A stretch of DNA of 64,000 nt from Bacterioplanoides sp965200585 (lineage in GTDB: Bacteria > Pseudomonadota > Gammaproteobacteria > Pseudomonadales > Oceanobacteraceae): NCBI RefSeq assembly GCF_965200585.1, contig NZ_OZ241361.1. One strand, 5' to 3'. A model generated the notes under the pieces. It searched no databases and was not told the origin of the DNA. It saw nothing but the letters and a program-made list of their open reading frames with translations. Shown here in pieces: positions 26,868 through 35,397 of the stretch; positions within the stretch are counted from its first letter, which is position 1; the number at the start of each line of letters is the position of its first letter. The position numbers were made by a program, and so were the translations under genes.

Positions 26868-27155
26868 TTATTCGGGCCGTGAAAGACCCAGAGACTCATT
26901 AAGTCCGAGGTAACCGCAGGTTTGATAAAAAACCTCGCTGGTTGCCAGCCAGTGGATGTCATGACTGGTTTTCTGCATCTCACGACGCAGGCTGACCAGT
27001 AACTGCAAACCGGCGGTATCACAGTAGTGAACCTGCCCGGCATCCAGTTCAACATCCGCTTCAGATGCCAGTGCACTCTCCATTTCGCCATATAAAGCTT
27101 CAACATGTTCAATGCTGAGTCGCTCGCCACAATGAATACGGATTCGTGCTGACAT
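26868..27155 (-). CDS. STAS-domain protein heading the second chemotaxis operon
   Basis: A 95-residue single STAS domain. The segment that holds the regulated Ser in SpoIIAA reads VHYCDTAGLQLLV, so the serine is replaced by Thr47. It may be phosphorylated on Thr or not at all. No partner kinase or anti-sigma gene sits next to it; the nearest candidates are the HATPase domain of HsbR and the CheA beside it. It is the first gene of STAS-cheY-cheA-cheW-receptor-cheR-cheD-cheB, with a 195-base gap upstream in which I see no clear promoter. Confidence 0.85.
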   Translation of the reverse strand: MSARIRIHCGERLSIEHVEALYGEMESALASEADVELDAGQVHYCDTAGLQLLVSLRREMQKTSHDIHWLATSEVFYQTCGYLGLNESLGLSRPE

Positions 27156-27350
27156 GATTCACCTGTTTCTTAATACTCTGGCTTAAGGGTAGACGGCTAT
27201 CACGAAGCTGCTAACTAAGATGACAAGGATTTGTCGATTTAATTAAAAGGACTGACAAAAATCATAATTGCAAGACATATGTGCGTCGTACAAATAGTAA
27301 TCAGCAAAAAGATTTGTAGAATAATCGTATAATTATCAGGCGTTAACGCA

Positions 27351-27809
27351 TCAGGATTTTTGTGCCTGAAAAGCCGCACGGTTAGCCCATTCATCGGCTA
27401 ATCGCTGTGCTTGTTTATCCTGTTGCTGGTCATATTCCTGATCCAGTTTGTCCAATAAATTGTGCAACGCTTTAACTTTTGCGTGTTGCTCAACATATTG
27501 TTTCTGCGCCTGCTCAACCTGCTGCTGCAATAAGTTTAACTGCTGGCTTTGCTGGGTTAAGGCTTGTTTGATCTGACCAATAAAGCCCATGGCATTCTGA
27601 ATCTGACCACCACTGAGAGCTTTATCGGACGGAGAAGAAATACCACGCTGATATTCTGCAACGTATTCATCCAATTGCTGCTTCTGCTGCTGTTCCTGCT
27701 GCAATTTTTGCTGCAACTGGCCCCATTCCGACAAGGCCTGCTGCTCTGCTTTTTCAGCCAGATCAACAATCAGTTTTAAGCGTTTAGCGCGTGGATGGCG
27801 GCGGTGCAT
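27351..27809 (-). CDS. fliJ: Flagellar export protein FliJ
   Basis: Soluble coiled-coil export chaperone-like stalk that links the FliI ATPase ring to FlhA. The 152 residues are nearly all helical and Gln-rich (QQKLQQEQQQKQQLDEYV), with heptad-like spacing over residues 15-140. Identification rests on position directly after fliI (12 bases) and on this composition. In related clusters hsbA or fliK follows fliJ directly; here the whole second chemotaxis operon lies between. Confidence 0.9.
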   Translation of the reverse strand: MHRRHPRAKRLKLIVDLAEKAEQQALSEWGQLQQKLQQEQQQKQQLDEYVAEYQRGISSPSDKALSGGQIQNAMGFIGQIKQALTQQSQQLNLLQQQVEQAQKQYVEQHAKVKALHNLLDKLDQEYDQQQDKQAQRLADEWANRAAFQAQKS

Positions 27810-27821
27810 GGTGAGTTAAAC

Positions 27822-29171
27822 CTAAGACTGGGCCTGGTTTTGGTTTTGAGCCGCCGGCTCCGGAAATAAAGACTGCAATTGTTGCAAGCTATCCGGCAGC
27901 GAAGCCCCTTCATGCAATTGCTGACGCAACATGGCTTTAATATTTGGCATACGTTCAATCGCCGCATCCAGTACCGGATCACTACCCGCCTGATAAGCGC
28001 CAACACTGACCAGATCCTGATTCTGACGATAATGCGCCATTAAATGCTTACATAACTGCGCTTTTTGCAGCCAGCTCTGATCGACAATTTGTGGCATTAC
28101 CCGGCTGACCGAGGCTTCAACATCAATCGCCGGATAATGGCCTTCTTCCGCCAGTTTACGCGACAACACAATATGGCCATCGAGAATCGCCCGGCTGGCA
28201 TCGGCAATCGGGTCCTGCATATCATCGCCTTCACTGAGCACGGTATAAAAGGCGGTAATAGAGCCGCCACCAGCCGGGCCATTACCGGTTCGTTCCACCA
28301 GCTTGGGCAGCTTATTAAAGACCGACGGTGGATAACCTTTGGTGGCAGGCGGCTCGCCAACCGCCAATGCAATTTCACGCTGAGCCTGGGCATAGCGTGT
28401 TAACGAGTCCATCAGCAGCAGGGTATTTTTTCCCTGATCGCGGAAATATTCCGCCACTGACGTGCAGTATTGTGCGGCACGCAGTCGCATAAGCGGTGAG
28501 TCATCCGCCGGGGAAGCAACCACCACTGAGCGCTTTAAACCCTCTTCGCCAAGAATCTCATCGATAAATTCTTTGACCTCCCGGCCCCGTTCACCAATCA
28601 GGCCGACCACCACAATATCGGCTTCGGTAAAACGGGTCATCATGCCCAACAGCACAGATTTACCCACACCACTACCGGCAAACAAACCAATACGCTGCCC
28701 GCGACCAACGGTTAACATGCTGTTAATCGCACGAATACCAACATCCAGCGGGGTACGAATCGGATCACGATGCAGCGGGTTAATAATGCGACCCTGTAAG
28801 CTGCCGGCCACCGGCTCTTCAATCGGGCCGGATTCATCCAGCGGTCGGCCCGTACCATCCACCACCCGACCCAACAAGCCATAACCCACCGGCACATCGG
28901 AGCTGCCGTGTAATGGCCAGACTTTGGCTCCCGGGCGCAGGCCATCGACCTGCTCAATCGGCATCAGGAAAATACGTTGTTGATCAAAGCCCACCACTTC
29001 CGCTTCAACGTCTTCCGCACCGTCACGCTGTACCATACAACGGTCTCCGACTTTGACGTTTAAGCCCACGGCTTCGAGAGTCAGACCCACCATACGAATC
29101 AGCTGCCCCGCCACTTTTGGGTGATAAGCCTGATCCGGTAACGGGATATCGGCCCAGCATTCACTCAGCAT
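27822..29171 (-). CDS. fliI: Flagellum-specific ATPase FliI
   Basis: Hexameric ATPase of the flagellar export apparatus, an F1-beta relative. With the ATG at 29171 it has 449 residues, the normal length, and overlaps the fliH stop by 11 bases. The reading frame stays open 71 codons upstream, but that part is the fliH C-terminal repeat read in another frame, so I reject the longer start. Walker A AGSGVGKS is at 165-172, Walker B LLLMDSLTR near 250, and the conserved GERGREVKEFI and GYPPSVFNKLPKLVER are present. Confidence 0.96.
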   Translation of the reverse strand: MLSECWADIPLPDQAYHPKVAGQLIRMVGLTLEAVGLNVKVGDRCMVQRDGAEDVEAEVVGFDQQRIFLMPIEQVDGLRPGAKVWPLHGSSDVPVGYGLLGRVVDGTGRPLDESGPIEEPVAGSLQGRIINPLHRDPIRTPLDVGIRAINSMLTVGRGQRIGLFAGSGVGKSVLLGMMTRFTEADIVVVGLIGERGREVKEFIDEILGEEGLKRSVVVASPADDSPLMRLRAAQYCTSVAEYFRDQGKNTLLLMDSLTRYAQAQREIALAVGEPPATKGYPPSVFNKLPKLVERTGNGPAGGGSITAFYTVLSEGDDMQDPIADASRAILDGHIVLSRKLAEEGHYPAIDVEASVSRVMPQIVDQSWLQKAQLCKHLMAHYRQNQDLVSVGAYQAGSDPVLDAAIERMPNIKAMLRQQLHEGASLPDSLQQLQSLFPEPAAQNQNQAQS

Positions 29172-30219
29172 CAGGATGGTCCATCGGGTTTTGAGGTTGT
29201 TCTTGTTCAGGTTGCTCGACAGATTCAGGTTGAGAGTCAGACTGCTCGACAGATTCAGGTTGAGAGTCAGACTGCTCGGCAGATTCCGGAACCTGCTCAG
29301 GCTCAGAAGCCAGTTCAGACTCAGCAACTGACTCAGCCACCGGATCAAATTCAGGCTCGCGTTCAAAATCCGTCTGCAACCCATCCGACGCTTTTAACAG
29401 GCGTGGAATAAATTGCTCCAGCCGCTGCGACAAAGCCGCGGATAACGAATATTCCACCAGTGTTTGTGTACTTTGCAGGCGACACTCACCGGGCTGCAAC
29501 GTTGGGTCGGAGTGAAAGTGCAACACTTCGGCATCAAACCCGGATTTATCCAGATGGGTCAGATCGGTAGCGCTGAGATACACCTGAATGTCTTTTTCAC
29601 CGGCGGGCATTTCCCGCAGTGCGTCCTGTAAAAAATGGCCGATGGCCGACTGGCTCACCGATAATTCATGACCCAGCAGTTGTTCGGTCAGGTTACTGAT
29701 CATACGAGCTAATACTTCCGGCAACTGGCGATCACGCTCAACCACATTAGCCTGCAGATGCTGATTCACCTGCGCCAGTTGTTCACAGGCTTGCTGAATC
29801 TGTTGCTGGCCTTGTGCCAAACCTTCAGCCTCACCGCTGGCAAAACCCTGCTGACGGCCTTCCTGTTCGCCTTTTTGACGCCCTTCTTCCAGCCCTTGCT
29901 GCAAGCCTTGTTCATGGCCTTGCTTTTCGCCCTGCTGACGGCCTTCAATCAAGCCTTGCTCCAGCCCGGCGTTATAGGCGTCGCGACGGATATTCTCCAG
30001 CTCTTCGGCGGTTGGCAGCGGAAAGGTTTCCGGTTCGGCTTCACGTTCGAGCTCGTGTTGTCTGGCCTGCTCAGCCTGTTGTTCTTTCTTTTCTTTCTCA
30101 ACCAGCCAGGCGGGCTTTTCAGTCCAGAAAGGCAAACGCCAGGGTTTAACCGCTTCGTCGTCTTTAATTTCTTCCGAAGCGATTGGATGAAAGTGGTGAT
30201 TTTGACGGTAATCAGTCAT
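29161..30219 (-). CDS. fliH: Flagellar export regulator FliH
   Basis: Peripheral stator-like protein that binds and restrains FliI and docks it to FliN. Of 352 residues, the middle (about 85-150) holds a long run of GxxxG-type repeats (GLEQGLIEGRQQGEKQG and so on), a hallmark of FliH, followed by the conserved C-terminal domain to about 290. After that comes an unusual acidic Ser/Gln/Glu/Pro tail with a tandem 10-residue repeat (EQSDSQPESV twice), encoded by a 30-bp repeat at 29221-29280. The tail extends the protein well past the usual 230-270 residues and overlaps the fliI start. Confidence 0.93.
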   Translation of the reverse strand: MTDYRQNHHFHPIASEEIKDDEAVKPWRLPFWTEKPAWLVEKEKKEQQAEQARQHELEREAEPETFPLPTAEELENIRRDAYNAGLEQGLIEGRQQGEKQGHEQGLQQGLEEGRQKGEQEGRQQGFASGEAEGLAQGQQQIQQACEQLAQVNQHLQANVVERDRQLPEVLARMISNLTEQLLGHELSVSQSAIGHFLQDALREMPAGEKDIQVYLSATDLTHLDKSGFDAEVLHFHSDPTLQPGECRLQSTQTLVEYSLSAALSQRLEQFIPRLLKASDGLQTDFEREPEFDPVAESVAESELASEPEQVPESAEQSDSQPESVEQSDSQPESVEQPEQEQPQNPMDHPDAE

Positions 30220-30220
30220 A

Positions 30221-31258
30221 TCACATCATGGCCTCACCGCCACCACCCAGTACAATTTCACCGGCATCCGCCAGACGACGGGCAATGGTAAGAATCTCTT
30301 TCTGAGCGCCTTCCACTTCACTGACTTTAACCGGCCCTTTGGCTTCAAGGTCATCACGCAGCAATTCGGCCGCCCGTTTCGACATATTCTTGAAGATTTT
30401 CTCCTGCACCTCGGTATCGGCACCTTTGAGCGCTACCACCAACAGATCGGTCGATACTTCGCGCATCAATGCCTGAATACCACGGTCGTCGACATCCACC
30501 AGATTGTCGAACACAAACATCAGATCCTGAATCTGAGTACCCAGATCCTCGTCCACTTCTTTGATTTGCTCCAACAGGTCGTTGGCCATATTGCTGTCGA
30601 CCATATTGACGATATTGGCCGCCACTTTGACACCACCCATTGTCGTTGTCTGACCACCAGCGTTGCCAGTAAACTGACGTTCGAGAATATCGTTCAGCTC
30701 TTGCAATGCCGCTGGCTGAACCGCTTCCAGTGCTGCTACCCGCATCACAATATCGAGGCGCACTTTTTCATCGAAGTTAGACAGAATTTCCGCCGACTGA
30801 TCAGAATCCAGATACGACACCACAATCGCCTGAATCTGAGGGTGTTCATGACGAATCAGATCAGAAACCTGACGCGGCTCCATCCATTTCAGAGAATCCA
30901 GTCCGGTGGTATTACCACCCAACAAAATACGGTCAATCAAGGCACCGGCTTTGTCCGAGCCCAGTGCCTGGGTCAGCATATTGCGGATATAAGCATCGGA
31001 ACCCAGGCCCATACCGGTCTGGCCGCTCACTGATTCGAGAAATTCAGCCACCACACCTTCTACCTGACCCTGATTCACATTGGTCAGTGTGGCCATGGTG
31101 GTACCGACTTTCTGAACCTCTTTCGGGCCCATGTGTTTAAGAATTTCTGCGGCGTCTTTTTCACCCAGCGTCATCAATAATACTGCGGCACGATCTACCC
31201 GGCTCAGGGAGGACAGGTCGCCCTCACCTGCTTCCGCTGGTGCATTTTCTTCAGCCAT
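30221..31258 (-). CDS. fliG: Flagellar motor switch protein FliG
   Basis: C-ring protein that joins the MS ring to the switch and contacts the stator to make torque. From the ATG at 31258 it has 345 residues with N, middle and C ARM-like domains. The middle domain carries EHPQIQAIVVSYLD and the C-terminal torque helix carries charged residues (RDDLEAKGPVKVSEVE). I prefer this start over the ATG at 31267 because GAAGG precedes it; it overlaps fliF by 8 bases. Directly followed by fliH. Confidence 0.96.
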   Translation of the reverse strand: MAEENAPAEAGEGDLSSLSRVDRAAVLLMTLGEKDAAEILKHMGPKEVQKVGTTMATLTNVNQGQVEGVVAEFLESVSGQTGMGLGSDAYIRNMLTQALGSDKAGALIDRILLGGNTTGLDSLKWMEPRQVSDLIRHEHPQIQAIVVSYLDSDQSAEILSNFDEKVRLDIVMRVAALEAVQPAALQELNDILERQFTGNAGGQTTTMGGVKVAANIVNMVDSNMANDLLEQIKEVDEDLGTQIQDLMFVFDNLVDVDDRGIQALMREVSTDLLVVALKGADTEVQEKIFKNMSKRAAELLRDDLEAKGPVKVSEVEGAQKEILTIARRLADAGEIVLGGGGEAMM

Positions 31259-32978
31259 CGCCTTCATTCACCCATTTAATTACGACTTGTGCCACCCGCG
31301 CCGGATCTTCGGCAATCAGACCTTTTAAGGCATCCAGCTGACGTTCAAAGCTTTCAGACGCACCCGGTAACAGGAATTCATCCATACCAGAGAGCGTGAC
31401 TTTTTCTTCGTCCAGGCCCGCTTCGGCATCTTCCAATTCCTCCAGCAGCGTCAGCTCATCATCGGAACGGCCACGGTTGGCAATGCTTTTAATTGTAGGC
31501 CGGATCACACCAAAGATAAGCACCAGGATAAAGAGTCCGGCAAGAATTTGTTTCATGATTTCCCAGAACCAAGGCTGGGTCCAAAAGTCCGGGTCACCCA
31601 GCGACAGATCACCGTCGCCCATAAAGGCCGAATTAATCACATTGACACTGTCACCGCGGGCGGCGTTAAAGCCCACCGCATCTTTTACCAACACTTCCAA
31701 ACGCTGCAAATCCGCCGCCTGCCAAGGCACATGCACAGTATCGCCGTCAGCATTCAGGGTTTCACGATCATTCACCACCACGGCGACGGTTAAACGACGA
31801 ATGCGACCCACCTGATGTTGTTTAAAGCTGAGAGTACGATCCACTTCGTAATTGCGGGTCGCTTCTGAACGGCGAGTCGTTGGTGCGCCACCACCAGCTC
31901 CGGGGCCCGTGGCTTCTTCCGGAACCGTTGCATCCACCGGCGGCTGATTCGACAGCGCTCCCGGAATACCGCCATCCGGATTGCCACTGTTTTCTTCGTC
32001 GATTAACTGCTCACTGCGCAGGGCAATCAGATCCGGGTTGTACAGCTCTTCGGTTTGTTCCTGCACGGTGAAATCCACATCCGCCGCCACTTCGGCCTTG
32101 TAGTTTTCTACCCCCAATACCGGGCGCAGAATATTATTCACTGCCTGAGCGATCGAATTTTCGACTTTCTCGGTATATTCCAGTTGTTTGGTTGCCAGCA
32201 TTTCGTCGCTTTGTTCTTCTTCTTTGGATAACAGGTTGCCCTGCTGATCCACCACCGAGACATCGCTTTTATCCATTTCGGACACGCTGGAGGCCACCAG
32301 ATTAACAATGGCTTCAACCTGATTTTTAGACAGCTCCCGACCGGGATAAATTTCGACAAAGACCGACGCTCGTGGCTTGCGCTGATCGCGCACAAACACC
32401 GATTGCTTTGGTACCGCCAGATGGACCCGGGCGTTACGTACCGCTTTTACGGAGGTAATGGTGCGTGCCAGCTCACCTTCTAAGCCACGACGATAACGGG
32501 CACTTTCAATAAACTGACTGGTGCCGAGTTTGCTGTCCTGATCCAGCACCTCAAGGCCCACGGTTTTATCATCAATCAGACTGGCCGACGCCAGCACCAT
32601 ACGGGCTTCGTGCAGATCATTGGCCTGCACCATCAGAATTTGTGAACCCGGATCAATTTCAAACGGAATACCTTCACGCTGCAGCACTTCAATAATGTCC
32701 TGAGCGTTATGATCCTGCAAACGGGTAATCAGAGGTTTGTAGCTTGGGTCCTGCGACCAGATCATGATCGCAATGGCCAGTGCAATGACCAGCGCCACAC
32801 CAGCAATCACACCAATCTGGCGAACAATGGTCAGTTTATTAAAACCAGCAAGAACCGGATGTGCGCCGTCATCCGGGTTTTCACCAGTATTGGCCGGGAG
32901 TTCTTCCTGATTGGTTGGCGCTTCAGCAGCGGCTGGATTAGGTGCTGCCGGAGCGGTTTGTGCAGGTGCGTTTTCCAT
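31251..32978 (-). CDS. fliF: Flagellar MS-ring protein FliF
   Basis: Forms the MS ring, the inner-membrane base of the flagellum. The 575 residues have a first membrane helix (about 52-72, IGVIAGVALVIALAIAIMIW), periplasmic ring-building domains with the conserved PFEIDPGSQILMV-like and ARVHLAVPKQSVFVR segments, a disordered linker, a second membrane helix (about 483-503) and a cytoplasmic C-terminus that binds FliG. Follows fliE by 14 bases. Confidence 0.97.
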   Translation of the reverse strand: MENAPAQTAPAAPNPAAAEAPTNQEELPANTGENPDDGAHPVLAGFNKLTIVRQIGVIAGVALVIALAIAIMIWSQDPSYKPLITRLQDHNAQDIIEVLQREGIPFEIDPGSQILMVQANDLHEARMVLASASLIDDKTVGLEVLDQDSKLGTSQFIESARYRRGLEGELARTITSVKAVRNARVHLAVPKQSVFVRDQRKPRASVFVEIYPGRELSKNQVEAIVNLVASSVSEMDKSDVSVVDQQGNLLSKEEEQSDEMLATKQLEYTEKVENSIAQAVNNILRPVLGVENYKAEVAADVDFTVQEQTEELYNPDLIALRSEQLIDEENSGNPDGGIPGALSNQPPVDATVPEEATGPGAGGGAPTTRRSEATRNYEVDRTLSFKQHQVGRIRRLTVAVVVNDRETLNADGDTVHVPWQAADLQRLEVLVKDAVGFNAARGDSVNVINSAFMGDGDLSLGDPDFWTQPWFWEIMKQILAGLFILVLIFGVIRPTIKSIANRGRSDDELTLLEELEDAEAGLDEEKVTLSGMDEFLLPGASESFERQLDALKGLIAEDPARVAQVVIKWVNEGDG

Positions 32979-32992
32979 GATTCAGTCTCTGC

Positions 32993-33403
32993 TTACACCG
33001 GCATGTTCATCACGTCTTTATAAGCTTCAACCAGCTTATTACGTACCTGAGTCATCGCCTGAAACGATACCGACGATTTTTGCATAGCAATCATCACTTC
33101 TGGCAGGTCGACACTTGGGTCACCCTGTTCAAAACGTTTTTGCAGATTTCCGGCGGTTTTCTGATTAGCATTCACCGTATCAATGGCGTTTTTAAACATA
33201 TCCTGAAAATTCGGTGCAGCCGGATCACCCACTGGCTTTAACGCTTCCTGCGCATTGTTTAACGAATGAGTTTTACTTAACGCCTGAGGGCGCAGCTGAT
33301 CTACCTGCCCGGCGTTCTGGCTTTCATGGTTACTACGGATCTGGTCTTTAACCTGACGCATCTGCATTAATACAGCATTTACATCAACGCGATTATTTAC
33401 CAT
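32993..33403 (-). CDS. fliE: Flagellar hook-basal body protein FliE
   Basis: Proximal rod protein that connects the MS ring to the rod. The ATG at 33403 has a strong ribosome site (GAGGG, 7 bases) and gives 136 residues; the open frame extends 17 codons more without a good site. The conserved C-terminal half includes FQDMFKNAIDTVNANQK and SFQAMTQVRNKLVEAY. Compared with the usual 100-110 residues the N-terminal half is extended by about 25. First gene of fliEFGHIJ, preceded by a sigma-54 promoter. Confidence 0.95.
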   Translation of the reverse strand: MVNNRVDVNAVLMQMRQVKDQIRSNHESQNAGQVDQLRPQALSKTHSLNNAQEALKPVGDPAAPNFQDMFKNAIDTVNANQKTAGNLQKRFEQGDPSVDLPEVMIAMQKSSVSFQAMTQVRNKLVEAYKDVMNMPV

Positions 33404-33493
33404 GTCATTTCCCTCGAAAGTCGAACTTAAAAAACTGTTTACTGACGCCTTCATCGTATTTAAGCGTCATTTTTTTTACTCTTTACCGAGTTT

Positions 33494-33510
33494 TGCAAAC
33501 AGCTTGCCAA
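33494..33510 (-). promoter_or_regulatory. Sigma-54 promoter of fliEFGHIJ
   Basis: Minus-strand TTGGCAAGCTGTTTGCA fits the -24/-12 consensus with GG and GC ten bases apart and one clear mismatch. Predicted transcription start near 33482, about 80 bases before the fliE ATG. fliEFGHIJ is a FleQ/RpoN operon in Pseudomonas. Confidence 0.75.
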
Positions 33511-33560
33511 CTCCTATCGTTTCCTAACGATTCATGACCTTCAGGGGTACAACATCACTT

Positions 33561-33583
33561 AAAGCCCGCTCTCACCGGGCTTT
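33561..33583. terminator. Hairpin between fliE promoter and GMC gene
   Basis: The arms AAAGCCCG and CGGGCTTT pair perfectly around a seven-base loop, with T-rich sequence after them on the plus strand. No gene ends here, so it may insulate the divergent fliE and GMC promoters or be left over from an earlier arrangement. Confidence 0.5.
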
Positions 33584-33596
33584 ATTATCAAAATAC

Positions 33597-33625
33597 TTAT
33601 CAAAGCATGCCCGCTGGGTTATAAC
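33597..33625 (+). promoter_or_regulatory. Possible sigma-70 promoter of the GMC oxidoreductase gene
   Basis: TTATCA and TATAAC are separated by 17 bases (four and five of six consensus matches), ending about 43 bases before the ATG at 33669. Confidence 0.4.
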
Positions 33626-33668
33626 TGTGGCATTAGAAAAATAAATAACTTCAAAGGAAATACAGAAC

Positions 33669-35276
33669 ATGAGTTATGACTACCTCATTGTCGGCGGCGG
33701 CTCCGCAGGTTCGACTCTGGCGCGACGCTTATCCGAAGACCCTAATAATAAAGTCTGCCTGTTGGAAGCAGGCCCGATGGATAACAGCCTGATCATCAAG
33801 GTACCAGTAGGTATTATTGCCACAATGCGCAGCAAGAAACTGAACTGGAGTTACTGGACCGAACCACAGGAACATCTCAACAACCGCGAAGTTTTTTGTC
33901 CGCGTGGCAAAACCTTAGGTGGTTCATCTTCCATTAATGCCATGCTGTATGTTCGCGGCCATCGCTGGGACTACGATCACTGGGCTGAGCTTGGCAATAC
34001 CGGCTGGAGCTACGATGAGGTTTTGCCGCTGTTTAAGCGCAGCGAAAATCAGGAGCGTGGCGCCGACGATTATCATGGTGTTGGCGGTGGTTTAAACGTT
34101 GCTGACTTACGTTACCGCCACGGTGCTACCGAAAGTTTTGTCGAAGCCGGACAACAAGCAGGTCTGCCACTGAATGATGATTTTAATGGCGCGGAGCAGG
34201 AAGGCGTTGGTTACTATCAGGTTACCCAGAAAGATGGCGAGCGCTGGTCAGCCGCCCGCGGTCAACTGCACCCGGTGATGAATCGTCCGAACCTGACCGT
34301 TATCACGGGTGCCATGGCCAGCCGTGTATTATTTGACGGCAAACGTGCCACGGGAGTGGAGTACACCAGAGACGGCAGCACAACCACACTACGGGCAGAA
34401 GCACAGCGCGTGATTCTTTCTGGTGGTGCCATTAACTCGCCACAATTGCTGCTGCTCTCTGGCGTTGGTCCGAAAGCAGAGCTGGACCGCCATGGCATTT
34501 CTCAGGTGCACGAGCTACCCGGGGTTGGAGAAAACCTGCAGGATCACCTCGATGTGATTGCGGTGACCAAATCGACCCAGTTAACCAACAACCTCAACTT
34601 CTCGCCGTTAGCCTTACCAAACAGCACCAAGTCGGCTGCTATTTATGCCGCCAAACGCACCGGCCCCTTAACATCCAACGTGGCCGAATCCGGAGCCTTT
34701 CTTAAGAGTGATGAAGAGCAGGATATTCCAGATTTACAAATCCATATGACGGCTGCACCACTGGATGGTCACGGTCTGAATTTTCCGTTTATGATGCAAC
34801 CGGCCTACTCCTGTCATATTTGTGATCTGCGTCCAAGAAGTCGTGGCACCGTTCGCTTAAAGAGCAGCAACCCGGCAGAACCAGCAGCCATTGATCCGCG
34901 TTATTTATCAGACCCTTCCGATGTACAGCGATTACTCAAAGGCATTAAAAAGGTTCGTGAAATTCTGGCGCAACCGGCTTTTGATGAGTGTCGTGGTGAA
35001 GAAATATTCCCGGGCAAAAACGTGCAAACTGACGAGCAGTTAATTGACTTTATTCGTCGCAAAGCCGACACCATTTACCATCCGGTCGGCACCTGCAAAA
35101 TGGGCAATGATGAAATGGCCGTAGTTGACCCTGAATTAAAAGTGCACGGCATGGAAAATTTATGGGTAATTGATGCTTCGATTATGCCAACACTGGTGGG
35201 TGGTAATACCAATGCACCAACGGTGATGATCGCGCAAAAAGGGGCCGATATGATATTGGCTGAAAATCAGGGGTAA
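33669..35276 (+). CDS. GMC-family FAD oxidoreductase (choline/alcohol dehydrogenase type)
   Basis: Flavoprotein of 535 residues that oxidises an alcohol. Features in order: FAD-binding GGGSAGS (8-14) with the acidic LLEAGP, GMC signature 1 (GGSSSINAMLYVRGH), signature 2 (SGGAINSPQLLLLSGVGP), and the C-terminal catalytic His in YHPVGTCKMG followed by the Asn in GGNTNAPT. No signal peptide. The overall look is that of AlkJ-like or choline-dehydrogenase-like bacterial enzymes; the substrate cannot be fixed, and no betaine genes are nearby. It runs opposite to the flagellar genes, between fliE and fleR, with a hairpin on each side, so it looks like a self-contained insertion. AAGGA precedes the ATG. 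Confidence 0.92.
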   Translation: MSYDYLIVGGGSAGSTLARRLSEDPNNKVCLLEAGPMDNSLIIKVPVGIIATMRSKKLNWSYWTEPQEHLNNREVFCPRGKTLGGSSSINAMLYVRGHRWDYDHWAELGNTGWSYDEVLPLFKRSENQERGADDYHGVGGGLNVADLRYRHGATESFVEAGQQAGLPLNDDFNGAEQEGVGYYQVTQKDGERWSAARGQLHPVMNRPNLTVITGAMASRVLFDGKRATGVEYTRDGSTTTLRAEAQRVILSGGAINSPQLLLLSGVGPKAELDRHGISQVHELPGVGENLQDHLDVIAVTKSTQLTNNLNFSPLALPNSTKSAAIYAAKRTGPLTSNVAESGAFLKSDEEQDIPDLQIHMTAAPLDGHGLNFPFMMQPAYSCHICDLRPRSRGTVRLKSSNPAEPAAIDPRYLSDPSDVQRLLKGIKKVREILAQPAFDECRGEEIFPGKNVQTDEQLIDFIRRKADTIYHPVGTCKMGNDEMAVVDPELKVHGMENLWVIDASIMPTLVGGNTNAPTVMIAQKGADMILAENQG

Positions 35277-35340
35277 TTATTTTTCACTGCCAGTTATTAA
35301 AAAGCCAATAACTCAAACAGTTAAAACTCTAAAAACAAAA

Positions 35341-35370
35341 AACGCCAGCCTGAAAAGGCTGGCGTTTTTT
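35341..35370. terminator. Bidirectional terminator between GMC gene and fleR
   Basis: Arms AACGCCAGCCT and AGGCTGGCGTT form a perfect 11-bp stem with a GAAA loop, flanked by A-runs and T-runs. It lies between the convergent GMC gene (ends 35276) and fleR (ends 35398) and can serve both. Confidence 0.9.
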
Positions 35371-35397
35371 GTTAGTTAAATTGCTAACAGCTGTTAA

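Noticed and set aside
27156..27350. Search for a sigma-54 or sigma-28 promoter for the second chemotaxis operon
   Set aside because: No GG-N10-GC site with proper flanks and no TAAAG-N11-GCCG pair was found; the operon probably uses another promoter I cannot identify.
29221..29280. 30-bp direct repeat considered as a CRISPR or phage-type array
   Set aside because: Only two adjacent copies without spacers, inside the fliH coding frame; it is a protein-coding tandem repeat.
29172..29384. 71-codon upstream extension of fliI
   Set aside because: It is the FliH tail repeat in another frame (Leu/Asn-rich nonsense); FliI has its normal length from the ATG at 29171.
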